A stretch of DNA of 64,000 nucleotides. Origin: PKWO01 sp036561005. GTDB taxonomy: Bacteria > Pseudomonadota > Gammaproteobacteria > Burkholderiales > Burkholderiaceae_D. A program made the translations under genes and the position numbers. Below the pieces are notes generated by a model that was given only the letters and a program-made list of their open reading frames with translations, did not search any database and was not told the origin of the DNA. The stretch lies in contig DATBQE010000229.1 in the NCBI GenBank assembly GCA_036561005.1, positions 12,319-76,318 of the forward strand, given 5' to 3'. Of this stretch, positions 1-8,076 are shown one piece after another; position 1 is the stretch's first letter, and every line of letters starts with the position of its first letter.

Positions 1-1545
1 CGGCTGCAGTTTGTTACCCCAGTACAGGTCATTGCTACGACTGTCGATCACGTTGACCGGATGGCCGAGATAAAACGGCAGGGACGAGAGTTCTTCGAAA
101 TTGCGATAGAGGTAGACCGGCCGGCCCGCCATCTCATGCTGCAAATATTGTGCAAGCGGGCGGTTTGATACCTGCGGCTCAATGGCGTTGATCGCGACCA
201 GCAAGGCGGAAGCGCACAGTGCAGCAGGCAGCACATAACTGGTCACGCCCACCCTGCTCTGCCATCCGGCGAGGAAAGCCGCCAAAAACCCCGACATACT
301 CAGTGCAATGAGCCCGCCTATTACAAACTGCAGCGTTGAAAGGCCGAGAATTGCAGTCTCGGTGCCAAGCCGCGCGCCGTGCAGCAGCAAATAGCATGCC
401 GCCGCGCCGGCTAGGAGCGCAAGCAAAAGGCCCGGTGCCACGCGCCAGCGCGGCGCAAGAAAGTCGCGCTGCTCCAGGGCCAACGCAATTTGCAGCGCCG
501 CAAACGGCATGACGACGACGAGGTAATAGTTTGCCTTTGCGCTCGAGACGGAAAAAAACAGCAAAGGCAGCAGCCACGCAAGCAGGAGGAAACGCGACAG
601 CGTGCGCGTTTCGTCGCCGCCGGCGTCTTCGGCGTGGCTGGAGCGCCGCTGAATCAGTCCGAGCAGCAGCAAGGACCAGGGGAACAGGTAAAGCACCATG
701 CGCGGCAGGTAGTACCACCATGGCCCTGCGTAGTAATCGTGCGGTTCGCGCTTGCCGAGAAAGCGCAATACGTGTTCGTTGATGAAGTAAAACCAGGGAA
801 ATATCGGTTCCACCATGCTGGCAGCGATGTGCCATGGCGCGGCAATGAGCAGAAATATCAGGATTGCATCGGGCCGCAGCCAGGCGCGGCAGACAGCCAT
901 CAGGCCGCCCCGGCCGAGCAGTGTCGGCAGCAGGAAAACGCCTACAACCAAGCCGAACAGCAAAAGCGCGACCACGCCCTTGGCCATCAAAGCCAGAGCC
1001 AACGCCGCGTAAGCCAGGCGCAGCAGCCCCGGCTTTTGTTGCCGGGCGTAGAGGAAGGCGCACATCAGGGCGCCGGTCAGGCAGGCGGTCAACAACATGT
1101 CGAACATCAGCGTGCGCGACATTTGCGCCACCCCCACCCCGCCGACGAACATGAGCGCAGCAAGGCGCCCAGCCTGCGGTCGCTGCACGCTGCTGCCGAA
1201 ACGCAAAAGCATGGCCACGCAAGCCAGCGAAGACAGCGCCGGTGCGAGGCGCGCACTCCATTCACTGACACCGAAGATGGAAAACGATAGCGCCGTCAGC
1301 CAATACAGCAGGGGCGGCTTTTCCATATAGGGCAAGCCGTTGAGGTGGGGAATCACCCATAGGCGCCAATCGTGCCCCGCCAGCATCTCACGCGGTATTT
1401 CGGCGTACAGACCTTCGTTGTTATCGAGTATGCCGTAACTGCCCAGTGCGGCAAATATGAAGCCAATTGCCGCAAACCAGACCAACCACAGGGGGATGAA
1501 GAGTTTTTGTTCGGCTCGATGCGCGAATAGTTGGGTTTGCTTCAC
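1..1545 (-). CDS. ArnT/PMT-family membrane glycosyltransferase, 3' end outside window
   Basis: An open frame of 515 codons starts at GTG 1545 and runs off the left edge without a stop; an in-frame TAA lies two codons upstream of the GTG, so the start is close to fixed. The N-terminus has a hydrophobic segment (about residues 13-35), then DNNEGLYAEIPREML with the conserved acidic loop of PMT_2/ArnT-type GT-C enzymes, then PYMEKPPLLYWL, which is typical of these proteins. The rest is strongly hydrophobic with many predicted membrane spans. Family members transfer a sugar (in ArnT, aminoarabinose to lipid A) from a polyprenyl-phosphate donor at the periplasmic face of the inner membrane. The substrate here cannot be told. 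It is divergent from the amidase gene with only 26 bp between starts. Confidence 0.85.
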   Translation of the reverse strand, partial: MKQTQLFAHRAEQKLFIPLWLVWFAAIGFIFAALGSYGILDNNEGLYAEIPREMLAGHDWRLWVIPHLNGLPYMEKPPLLYWLTALSFSIFGVSEWSARLAPALSSLACVAMLLRFGSSVQRPQAGRLAALMFVGGVGVAQMSRTLMFDMLLTACLTGALMCAFLYARQQKPGLLRLAYAALALALMAKGVVALLLFGLVVGVFLLPTLLGRGGLMAVCRAWLRPDAILIFLLIAAPWHIAASMVEPIFPWFYFINEHVLRFLGKREPHDYYAGPWWYYLPRMVLYLFPWSLLLLGLIQRRSSHAEDAGGDETRTLSRFLLLAWLLPLLFFSVSSAKANYYLVVVMPFAALQIALALEQRDFLAPRWRVAPGLLLALLAGAAACYLLLHGARLGTETAILGLSTLQFVIGGLIALSMSGFLAAFLAGWQSRVGVTSYVLPAALCASALLVAINAIEPQVSNRPLAQYLQHEMAGRPVYLYRNFEELSSLPFYLGHPVNVIDSRSNDLYWGNKLQP

Positions 1546-1571
1546 TCGTTATATGATCTCGGTTTGACGTT

Positions 1572-2885
1572 ATGTCCCATGACGAGCATTTTCTCATGAA
1601 CCTCGCGAATTCCAAACCTTGCCGTAGGCAAATCGAGGCCGCCCTCGAAGCCGCGGGCCAAACAACGGCAGTTTTTACGCACCAGTACGCGGACGCGGCA
1701 CGCGCCGCCGCCGATCGTGCCGACGCCATGCGGGCCACCGGTGCCCCTGCGCTGCCGCTGGCAGGTATGTCAGTTTCGATCAAGGACTTGCTCGATGTGG
1801 CGGGCGAAACAACCACAGCCGGATCGACGGTGCTACGCCATGCAGACGCGGCCAAAGTTGATGCCCCCGTCGTGCAACGTTTGCGCGCGGCGGGTGCGGC
1901 CATCATAGGCAAAACCAACATGACCGAATTTGCTTTCTCGGGCATCGGGTTGAATCCGCATTACGGTACACCGGTCAATCCGGCCGACGCGCAAGTTGCA
2001 CGCATTCCCGGTGGTTCGTCGTCGGGAGCTGCGGTGTCGGTTGCCCTCGGTATTTGCCGCGCGGCGATAGGCTCCGACACAGGTGGATCGATCCGGATTC
2101 CCGCGGCCTTTTGCGGGCTGACCGGGTTCAAGTCGACAGCGAGGCGTGTGCCGACCGCAGGCGCAATCCCACTCTCGACCAGCCTCGACACGATTTGCGC
2201 GATGTCGCGCACGGTAGACGACTGCATTGCGCTCGACCGTGTGATTGCCGACGATCCATTGACCATCCCGGCATTACCTTTAACCGGCTTACGTCTTGCG
2301 CTGCCGGCCAACTTCATGCTCGACGATCTCGATGCGCACGTGGCCGCGTCGTTCCATGCCACATTGACAAAATTGTCTGCGGCCGGTGCGGTCATCATGC
2401 ACGCAGAATTTGCCCCGCTTGGCGAATTGGCGGCACTCAACAAGTTCCCCGCCGTGGAAGCCTACGCCTGGCATCGCCGTCTGCTGGCCGAACATGAGAG
2501 CGACTATGACCCGCGCGTGGCAAAGCGCATCAAATACGGCGCGACCATGAGTGCGGCCGATTACCTCGATATGCAAAACAACCGGCGCGACTGGATTGCC
2601 CGAATGGGTCGGTTGCTGGCTCCGTTTGACGCGCTCATTGCTCCTACCGTGCCGATGGTCGCACCGCCGATCGCGGAGCTGGAAGCATCCGACGAACGAT
2701 TTTATGCGGCCAACGCCCTCGCCTTGCGCAATACCTCTGCGATCAATTTTCTTGACGGCTGCGCCATTTCCATGCCCTGCCATGCCAGGGACAGCCTACC
2801 AGTTGGGCTGATGATTGCCGGTGTAGCAATGACCGATGCGAGAATACTTGCCGTCGCGAAAGCCGTTGAGGCTTGTCTGCGGTGA
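1572..2885 (+). CDS. Amidase signature family hydrolase
   Basis: The 437-residue protein is a full-length amidase-signature enzyme. The Ser-cisSer-Lys triad is visible as K71 (SVSIKDL), S149 (IPGGSSSG) and S173 (GSDTGGSIRIPAAFCG); the 24-residue gap between the two serines is the family spacing. Such enzymes hydrolyse carboxamides to the acid and ammonia. The GatA subunit of Glu-tRNA amidotransferase belongs to the same family, but this gene has no gatB or gatC beside it and is short for GatA, so a stand-alone cytoplasmic amidase is more likely. The substrate is unknown. ATG 1572 is used; ATG 1596 (MNLANS) is a possible alternative since neither has a clear Shine-Dalgarno sequence. Confidence 0.87.
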   Translation: MSHDEHFLMNLANSKPCRRQIEAALEAAGQTTAVFTHQYADAARAAADRADAMRATGAPALPLAGMSVSIKDLLDVAGETTTAGSTVLRHADAAKVDAPVVQRLRAAGAAIIGKTNMTEFAFSGIGLNPHYGTPVNPADAQVARIPGGSSSGAAVSVALGICRAAIGSDTGGSIRIPAAFCGLTGFKSTARRVPTAGAIPLSTSLDTICAMSRTVDDCIALDRVIADDPLTIPALPLTGLRLALPANFMLDDLDAHVAASFHATLTKLSAAGAVIMHAEFAPLGELAALNKFPAVEAYAWHRRLLAEHESDYDPRVAKRIKYGATMSAADYLDMQNNRRDWIARMGRLLAPFDALIAPTVPMVAPPIAELEASDERFYAANALALRNTSAINFLDGCAISMPCHARDSLPVGLMIAGVAMTDARILAVAKAVEACLR

Positions 2886-2891
2886 ATTTTC

Positions 2892-2905
2892 GGGTGATAA
2901 CACCC
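2892..2905 (+). terminator. Short hairpin just after the amidase stop
   Basis: GGGTG/CACCC with an ATAA loop begins six bases after the amidase stop codon. There is no T-tract, so it is at best a weak terminator or an mRNA 3'-end stabiliser. Confidence 0.25.
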
Positions 2906-2954
2906 AACGCGCGGGCGACGCGATAAAATTGCACCCCATTCATCAGGACACAGT

Positions 2955-3051
2955 AGAACTCATTCCATCAATAGGCACCTGATCATTTTTTCGGGGGAAC
3001 GGTCTATTTATGGAATGAGTTCTGATCAATAAGACCGGGTTAAAGACTCGG
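2955..3051 (+). promoter_or_regulatory. Structured leader with perfect 14-bp inverted repeat before dadA
   Basis: AGAACTCATTCCAT at 2955-2968 is repeated exactly in inverted form at 3010-3023, with 41 bases between. A second possible stem, GGTCTATT (3001-3008) with AATAAGACC (3028-3036, one bulged base), encloses the right arm of the first and cannot form together with it except as a pseudoknot. CTGATCA also occurs twice (2979-2985, 3022-3028). A third hairpin, ccgggt/actcgg (3035-3040, 3046-3051), lies 20 bases before the start codon. This could be a cis-acting RNA with alternative folds or a pair of operator half-sites. I know no riboswitch class that it matches. Confidence 0.5.
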
Positions 3052-3071
3052 CGCTACAGGGTAGATAAACA

Positions 3072-4319
3072 ATGCGAGTTGTCGTCATCGGTGGCGGCGT
3101 GATCGGCGTCTCCACCGCGTATTTTCTGGCTGATGCCGGGCATCAGGTGCAAGTCATCGAGCGCCACGGCAATGTGGCGGAACAGGCCAGCTTCGGCAAC
3201 GCAGGCATCGTCGCGCCTGCGTGCGCAACACCATGGGCGATGCCCGGCATGCCGCGCAAATTCTTTTCCGGTCTGATGAAGAGTGACGCGCCCTTCATGC
3301 TCAGGGCGCGACTCGATCCGGCGCTGTGGCGCTGGCTGGGCCGCTGGATTTCAGAATGCGAATTGCAGCGCTTCCGTGTCAATCGGCAGCGCATGCAACG
3401 CGTGGCACTCTACAGCCGCAATATCTTGCAGCAACTTCGAGAACGCGAACGCCTGGACTACGAACAAACCGCCGGCTACATGCAATTGTTTCGCAGCGAA
3501 CGCGACCTGGCGATGGCACGCCCGATTCTCGATTTGATGAACGAATCTGGCCTGGCCCATCAGGCACTCGATGCAGAAGCCGCCCGCGCGATTGAGCCGG
3601 GCCTGGCAGAAAACGCAGCACTCGCCGGCGCCTGGTATTTTGCCGACGATGCCACCGGCAATTGCGCGTTGTTTACCAAGCAATTGAAGCAGGCCGCACA
3701 GGCCGGCGGCGTGGACTTCCAGTTTGGCTGCACGGTTGCATCGATCAATGCGCACGACAGGCAGGTTGGCATTGAGGTCAACGGAGAAATGATCAAGGCC
3801 GACGCCGTGGTGGTGGCGGCAGGCGTCGACAGCGCCGCCTTGCTCGCGCCGCTCGGTATCGAGGTCCCGCTCTATCCCGTAAAAGGATATTCGGCCACGG
3901 CGACGATCAAGGACTATGAGCAGGCGCCGCGCTCGGCGGTGTCCGACGAAGCGTACAAGGTCTCCATCGCGCGCATGGGTAGCCGCGTGCGTCTGGCCGG
4001 TCTGGCGGAATTCGGTTCGCAAAACGGCGACTTGCGCGAACGCGCGCTGCGCACCCTGAGCAAGGTCGGCGAAGATTGGTTCCCCAACGCCGCCAACTAC
4101 AGTGGCGCGCAATTTTGGTGCGGCACACGTCCCATGCTGCCGGACGGACCGCCACTGCTCGGCGCAACCGCCGCGCGCAATGTCTATGTCAACATTGGCC
4201 ACGGCGCAACGGGCTGGACGATGGCGGCCGGTTGCGGTAAATTGGTCGCAGATATCGTCTCCGGACGCGAAACCGACATCGATACCGACGGCTTGACCAT
4301 CGCCCGTTTCCTCTCCTGA
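3072..4319 (+). CDS. dadA: D-amino acid dehydrogenase (DadA family, FAD)
   Basis: The 415-residue protein opens with a Rossmann FAD-binding motif (VVVIGGGVIGVSTAYFLA, residues 3-20) followed by the ER pair of the nucleotide-binding fold. It ends with the DAO-family C-terminal FAD signature around GHGATGWTMAAG (residues 376-387). Size and pattern fit small-subunit D-amino acid dehydrogenase, a membrane-peripheral enzyme that oxidises D-amino acids to 2-oxo acids and passes electrons to the respiratory chain. In E. coli dadA pairs with a catabolic alanine racemase; here alr lies 30 kb away and the next gene is nnr, three bases downstream, so the two are probably cotranscribed. Other glycine/D-amino acid oxidases of the DAO family are possible alternatives. 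Confidence 0.82.
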   Translation: MRVVVIGGGVIGVSTAYFLADAGHQVQVIERHGNVAEQASFGNAGIVAPACATPWAMPGMPRKFFSGLMKSDAPFMLRARLDPALWRWLGRWISECELQRFRVNRQRMQRVALYSRNILQQLRERERLDYEQTAGYMQLFRSERDLAMARPILDLMNESGLAHQALDAEAARAIEPGLAENAALAGAWYFADDATGNCALFTKQLKQAAQAGGVDFQFGCTVASINAHDRQVGIEVNGEMIKADAVVVAAGVDSAALLAPLGIEVPLYPVKGYSATATIKDYEQAPRSAVSDEAYKVSIARMGSRVRLAGLAEFGSQNGDLRERALRTLSKVGEDWFPNAANYSGAQFWCGTRPMLPDGPPLLGATAARNVYVNIGHGATGWTMAAGCGKLVADIVSGRETDIDTDGLTIARFLS

Positions 4320-4322
4320 AGA

Positions 4323-5828
4323 ATGTCCATGACTGCACTGTATAGCTTGAACGAAATCCGTGCGGTCGAATCGGCGGCTCAAGCCGTGCTGCCGCAAGGC
4401 ACGCTGATGCAGGCGGCAGGCAGTGCCAGCGCGGCCCTTGCCATGTGCCTGCTCACGAAGGACGACGGTCCGCAGCGCATCCTTGTGCTTGCCGGCCCTG
4501 GCAACAATGGCGGCGATGCGCTTGATGCGGCGGCGCGCCTTTCGCATGGCTGTGATGTTGCGATACTTTTGTTTGCCGATCCGGCGTCCTTGCCGCCAAA
4601 CGCGCAGCAAGCCTATGAACGGGCCTTGCACAGCAGCGCTGAGTTCCTCGACGCAGCGGAAGCGCCGTCGGCCCTCTTGGGGGACTGGTCGCTTGTGATT
4701 GACGGCTTGTTCGGCATTGGACTATCGCGCCCGATAAGCGGTACGCTACACGATGTGATTGCACAATTGAATCGGCGCAGGTTATCGGTATTGGCTATCG
4801 ACATTCCAAGCGGTCTCGATGCCGATACGGGCACGATAGTGGGCGGCAAAAGCGGTATTGCGGTTGCCGCTTCGCAGACCATTACTTTCATTGGCGACAA
4901 GCCGGGATTGCACACCTGCGACGGCCGCGACTACGCCGGCATGGTGACCGTTGCCACTCTCGACATCGATGCGGCAATGTTTCCAGTCGCGCGGGCGATG
5001 CTCAATTCACCCGCGCTGTTTGGCGAGTCATTACGACCGCGCCGGCAAAATTCACACAAGGGCAGCTATGGCGACGTCGCCATTGTGGGCGGTGCGCAAG
5101 GCATGACGGGGGCAGCCCTGCTGGCAGGCCGCGCAGCAGCCAAATCGGGCGCCGGACGAACCTTCATCGCTTTTGCCGGAGAGACACCGGCGCTGGACGC
5201 AGAACAACCTGAACTCATGTGTCGTTCGGCGCACGAATTCGATCTCGCCTCGCCGATCCTTGTAGTAGGGACCGGACTTGGCATATCGGCGGAGGCAAAG
5301 CAATTGCTCACCCGCGCCCTTGCCAGCAAGCATCCGATGGTCATTGATGCCGACGCGCTCAATCTCATCGCGCAAGACCCGTCCCTGCAAAAAATGTTGA
5401 CGGAGCGCAGCGCAGCGTCAATATTGACGCCGCATCCGCTGGAAGCGGCGCGCCTGCTGGGGATGACGAGCGCCGAGGTTCAGGCAGATCGGCCCGCAGC
5501 CGCGCGCACCCTGGCGCAGCGTTTTCATGCAATTACGATCGTCAAGGGCTCAGGTAGCATCATCGCCGAACCGCAGGGCACAATTGTCGTCAATCCAACC
5601 GGCAATCCCGGCCTCGCAACTGCAGGTAGCGGCGATGTGCTGGCTGGTGTTTGCGGCGCCCTTCTGGCACAAGGTTGGCCGGCGTGGGAAGCGGCTCTCG
5701 GCGCCGTCTGGCTGCATGGCAGCGCCGCCGATGAACTGGTCAGGCAAGGCATCGGCCCCATCGGGTTGACTGCAGGCGAATTGATCGCCCCGATACGCAA
5801 CTTGATCAACCGACTGGCGTCCCAATAA
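4323..5828 (+). CDS. nnr: Bifunctional NAD(P)HX epimerase/dehydratase
   Basis: This 501-residue fusion carries both NAD(P)H-repair activities. The N-terminal YjeF_N epimerase domain shows AGPGNNGGDALDAA (residues 57-70) and DGLFGIGLSRPI. The C-terminal ribokinase-like ADP/ATP-dependent dehydratase domain starts near residue 240 and shows NPTGNPGLATAGSGDVL (424-440), the family active-site signature. The enzyme epimerises R-NAD(P)HX and dehydrates the S form back to NAD(P)H in the cytoplasm. It starts three bases after dadA. ATG 4329 (third codon) is an alternative start. Length is normal for E. coli-type Nnr. Confidence 0.93.
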   Translation: MSMTALYSLNEIRAVESAAQAVLPQGTLMQAAGSASAALAMCLLTKDDGPQRILVLAGPGNNGGDALDAAARLSHGCDVAILLFADPASLPPNAQQAYERALHSSAEFLDAAEAPSALLGDWSLVIDGLFGIGLSRPISGTLHDVIAQLNRRRLSVLAIDIPSGLDADTGTIVGGKSGIAVAASQTITFIGDKPGLHTCDGRDYAGMVTVATLDIDAAMFPVARAMLNSPALFGESLRPRRQNSHKGSYGDVAIVGGAQGMTGAALLAGRAAAKSGAGRTFIAFAGETPALDAEQPELMCRSAHEFDLASPILVVGTGLGISAEAKQLLTRALASKHPMVIDADALNLIAQDPSLQKMLTERSAASILTPHPLEAARLLGMTSAEVQADRPAAARTLAQRFHAITIVKGSGSIIAEPQGTIVVNPTGNPGLATAGSGDVLAGVCGALLAQGWPAWEAALGAVWLHGSAADELVRQGIGPIGLTAGELIAPIRNLINRLASQ

Positions 5829-5845
5829 CGAAGATCGAATCGTAA

Positions 5846-5879
5846 AAAAGCCGGCATGCAGTCTTGCAAACCGGCTTTT
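5846..5879. terminator. Bidirectional terminator between nnr and the PEP-CTERM gene
   Basis: AAAAGCCGG (5846-5854) pairs with CCGGCTTTT (5871-5879) around a 16-base loop. A-rich and T-rich flanks make it usable from both strands, which suits two convergent genes. Confidence 0.85.
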
Positions 5880-5902
5880 CAGCCCGAACTTCCGAAGCGA
5901 TT

Positions 5903-6568
5903 TTACCCCTGCTTGCGGCGGCGTATCGTGAAGGCCAACATGCCCAGGCCGCCGAGCAACATCGCCATGCTGGCTGGTTCCGGCACGCTGGGGACGGCTG
6001 TGACAACGACATCATCGAGGTATGAGCCATAGCTCGGCGCACTGGTCGGGCCCAAGGACTTGAAGCTCAAGGTGGTTTTACCGGCGGTTGCGATCAGATT
6101 GTCGAAGCTCAAGTCGATCCAGCCGCTATTCGGCTTGGCAGAAACCGTGCCGATATCGACGCCATTCCAGTAGACCGCCATCTTGCTCGGCGCGCCGCCG
6201 GGTGTGTCGGAACGTCCGGAAAAATCGAAGCTCAACTCATAGGTCGTGCCCTTGATTGTATTAAGCACTTGCGACACGGTGGTCAATTTGGTCGAATTCA
6301 GTTCAAGGTATTGGTTGCCGGCGTCAGTCGGATTGAATACGCCCCAGCCGCCCGCATTGCTGCCTTTCTGGATTTCGAATTCGCCGGTGGAAGTCCAACC
6401 GGTTACTGAACTCAGGTAGGTCCACGGTACATTACCGATGTTGTTGGCTTCAAAGCTGCCGTTGGTGACGATATTGGTCGCGGCCACAGCGCTCGAAGCC
6501 GAGCATACAAGACCGAGCAGGACCGCGCAAACGGCACTCAATTTGACGCTACGAATTGAATATTGCAT
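5903..6568 (-). CDS. PEP-CTERM anchored extracellular protein
   Basis: The 221-residue protein has a signal peptide (residues 1-29, AVA/A cleavage), a beta-rich middle beginning NIVTNGSFEANN, and a C-terminal sorting signal: VPEP at 195-198, a hydrophobic helix, then RRRK. The middle resembles the DUF642/jelly-roll proteins often found with this tail. PEP-CTERM proteins are cleaved by exosortase and are linked to exopolysaccharide and biofilm matrix. No exosortase or sorting gene is in the window, so processing must rely on a distant locus. It is alone on its strand, with a 138-bp AT-rich upstream region and an AGGGA ribosome site. Confidence 0.88.
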   Translation of the reverse strand: MQYSIRSVKLSAVCAVLLGLVCSASSAVAATNIVTNGSFEANNIGNVPWTYLSSVTGWTSTGEFEIQKGSNAGGWGVFNPTDAGNQYLELNSTKLTTVSQVLNTIKGTTYELSFDFSGRSDTPGGAPSKMAVYWNGVDIGTVSAKPNSGWIDLSFDNLIATAGKTTLSFKSLGPTSAPSYGSYLDDVVVTAVPSVPEPASMAMLLGGLGMLAFTIRRRKQG

Positions 6569-6706
6569 GACTAATTCCCTGGGTATTGTGAGTATCTGGT
6601 GTTTTTATAATTGTTTATATTATGTCTACACTCTAGCATACAAAAAGTGACAGGAAAATAACAAATCCCGGCAAAATGATGCAATGCGACGCGATTTAAC
6701 AATATT
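6569..6706 (-). promoter_or_regulatory. AT-rich upstream region of the PEP-CTERM gene
   Basis: Reading the minus strand, TTGTAT followed 15 bases later by TAATAT gives a weak sigma-70-like pair about 75 bases before the start codon. The stretch is clearly more AT-rich than its neighbours. I saw no good sigma-54 (GG-N10-GC) site, although such sites are common for PEP-CTERM genes. Confidence 0.3.
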
Positions 6707-8011
6707 TCACATTCCTGCTGCTGCCCCGGCATGTACAGAGTAACCGTCATCGAGCGTCTTGAGGAACGCCAAAAGGTCGGCAATCTCTGCGTCACCCATT
6801 GCCGCCACGTCACCGGCCTTGCGGTTGAAGGGCGCGTTCACATGATCGACATTCACCTGCATGGCCGGCGGCAGATCGTCGAAAATTTGCGTCTTGCCGG
6901 CGCGTGATGGGTACCATTTGGCAGATTGCGTGTCGCGTTCGACATAAAAATGCAATGCATCCTCCATGGTATGGAAACGCCCATTGTGGAAGAACACCCT
7001 GCGCGTAGACACGTTGCGTAGTGTCGGTGTCTTGAACATGCCGCAGAACTGATGTTCCTTTTTCAAATCCTGGCGCGTCGGTCCACATAATCCGAGGTCG
7101 AAGTAATGCGCGTCGCGATTTGCGGGAATTTCCATATTACGCGGCACACCCACGGCAGAGAAACCAAAGTCAGTGAATTGGGCGGGACGGCCACCCGGCC
7201 CTGGAGAATCGACATGACATTTGGCGCAGTTACCCTTGGCAGGATTGTTGAAAAGCGTGTAGCCGCGCAGTTCCGCTTCGTTGAAACTCGCATTGCCCGC
7301 CATGGCCGAATCGAATTTACTCGTGTAGGGTTGGAAACTGGCATCCTCGCTTTCAAATGCCTCTAAAGCCAGGGTAGCCTTTTCTACAGCTTCGTCAGGA
7401 TGATCGAATATTGTGGCGCCGTAGCGTAGACGGAATTGAGCGGCATACGCGGTAAGACGCAATTTGTCGTTCAAGGCCCTGGCGTCGGCATTGGCCATCT
7501 CATTGACATTGAACAGCGGCATGCGCGCCTGCTGGTGCGGGCTGTCGGCTGCGCCATCATGCGCGAAGCCGCCCGCTGGGCCTTCATCTTCCACGCCATC
7601 AGGGCTGGGCATGGCGAAGTGGCGGGTGAACTTCGGTGTGAACATCATATACCGCAGTGAAGGTACTGCACGCGTTCCCGAACGCAGCATATCGGCGCCG
7701 CCGGGCTGAACGGCCTTGCCGTCGGGCGGGCCATAGGCATGCTCCGGGCTATGACAGGAACTGCAAGCCTGCTTGCCCGACGCCGATAAGGACATGTCGA
7801 AAAACATTTGCTTGCCGAGCGCCGCGTCATCGCTCAGCACTTGCTGCGGCTGCGGGTAGCGCACCCACATTTTCAGAGACGACGCCGGTTTGTCGGTGCC
7901 ATGTGCAGGTGCCGCCGTGGCCTGATTTGAAACGCGATCGCTGCAAGCGGCCAGCAACCATATCAACGTGAAGCATGCGCAACATGCGAGCGCAAATTTT
8001 ATCCGGATCAT
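6707..8011 (-). CDS. Di-haem cytochrome c peroxidase family lipoprotein (MauG/CcpA-like)
   Basis: The 434-residue protein has a lipoprotein signal with lipobox LLAAC (C23) and two CXXCH haem c sites, CSSCH (83-87) and CAKCH (262-266). Between and after these lie the usual landmarks of bacterial di-haem peroxidases, including MFKTPTLRNV (325-334). Family enzymes reduce hydrogen peroxide with electrons from small cytochromes, or in MauG-like members perform oxidative chemistry on other substrates. It should be anchored in the periplasm. It follows the phosphoesterase gene on the same strand, separated by 65 bp that include a hairpin. The insertions relative to standard Ccp point to the MauG-like side of the family. 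Confidence 0.88.
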   Translation of the reverse strand: MIRIKFALACCACFTLIWLLAACSDRVSNQATAAPAHGTDKPASSLKMWVRYPQPQQVLSDDAALGKQMFFDMSLSASGKQACSSCHSPEHAYGPPDGKAVQPGGADMLRSGTRAVPSLRYMMFTPKFTRHFAMPSPDGVEDEGPAGGFAHDGAADSPHQQARMPLFNVNEMANADARALNDKLRLTAYAAQFRLRYGATIFDHPDEAVEKATLALEAFESEDASFQPYTSKFDSAMAGNASFNEAELRGYTLFNNPAKGNCAKCHVDSPGPGGRPAQFTDFGFSAVGVPRNMEIPANRDAHYFDLGLCGPTRQDLKKEHQFCGMFKTPTLRNVSTRRVFFHNGRFHTMEDALHFYVERDTQSAKWYPSRAGKTQIFDDLPPAMQVNVDHVNAPFNRKAGDVAAMGDAEIADLLAFLKTLDDGYSVHAGAAAGM

Positions 8012-8032
8012 GATGCATTACCAAAAATGACG

Positions 8033-8056
8033 AAGGCGGAGCTGCAGCTCCGCCTT
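8033..8056. terminator. Hairpin between phosphoesterase and peroxidase genes
   Basis: AAGGCGGAGC (8033-8042) pairs perfectly with GCTCCGCCTT (8047-8056) around a TGCA loop. The long T-run is on the plus strand; on the minus strand, the direction of both neighbours, the trailing bases are CGTCATTTTT, so termination there may be partial. Confidence 0.65.
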
Positions 8057-8076
8057 TTTGTTTCACAACTAAAAAA

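Noticed and set aside
179..1261. 360-codon minus-strand frame at the left edge
   Set aside because: Its low-complexity Arg/Ala/Gly content is typical of an out-of-frame reading; the frame from GTG 1545 shows PMT-type motifs and many membrane helices.
2955..3023. Miniature transposable element with 14-bp terminal repeats
   Set aside because: No target-site duplication flanks the repeat and no second copy is seen in the window.
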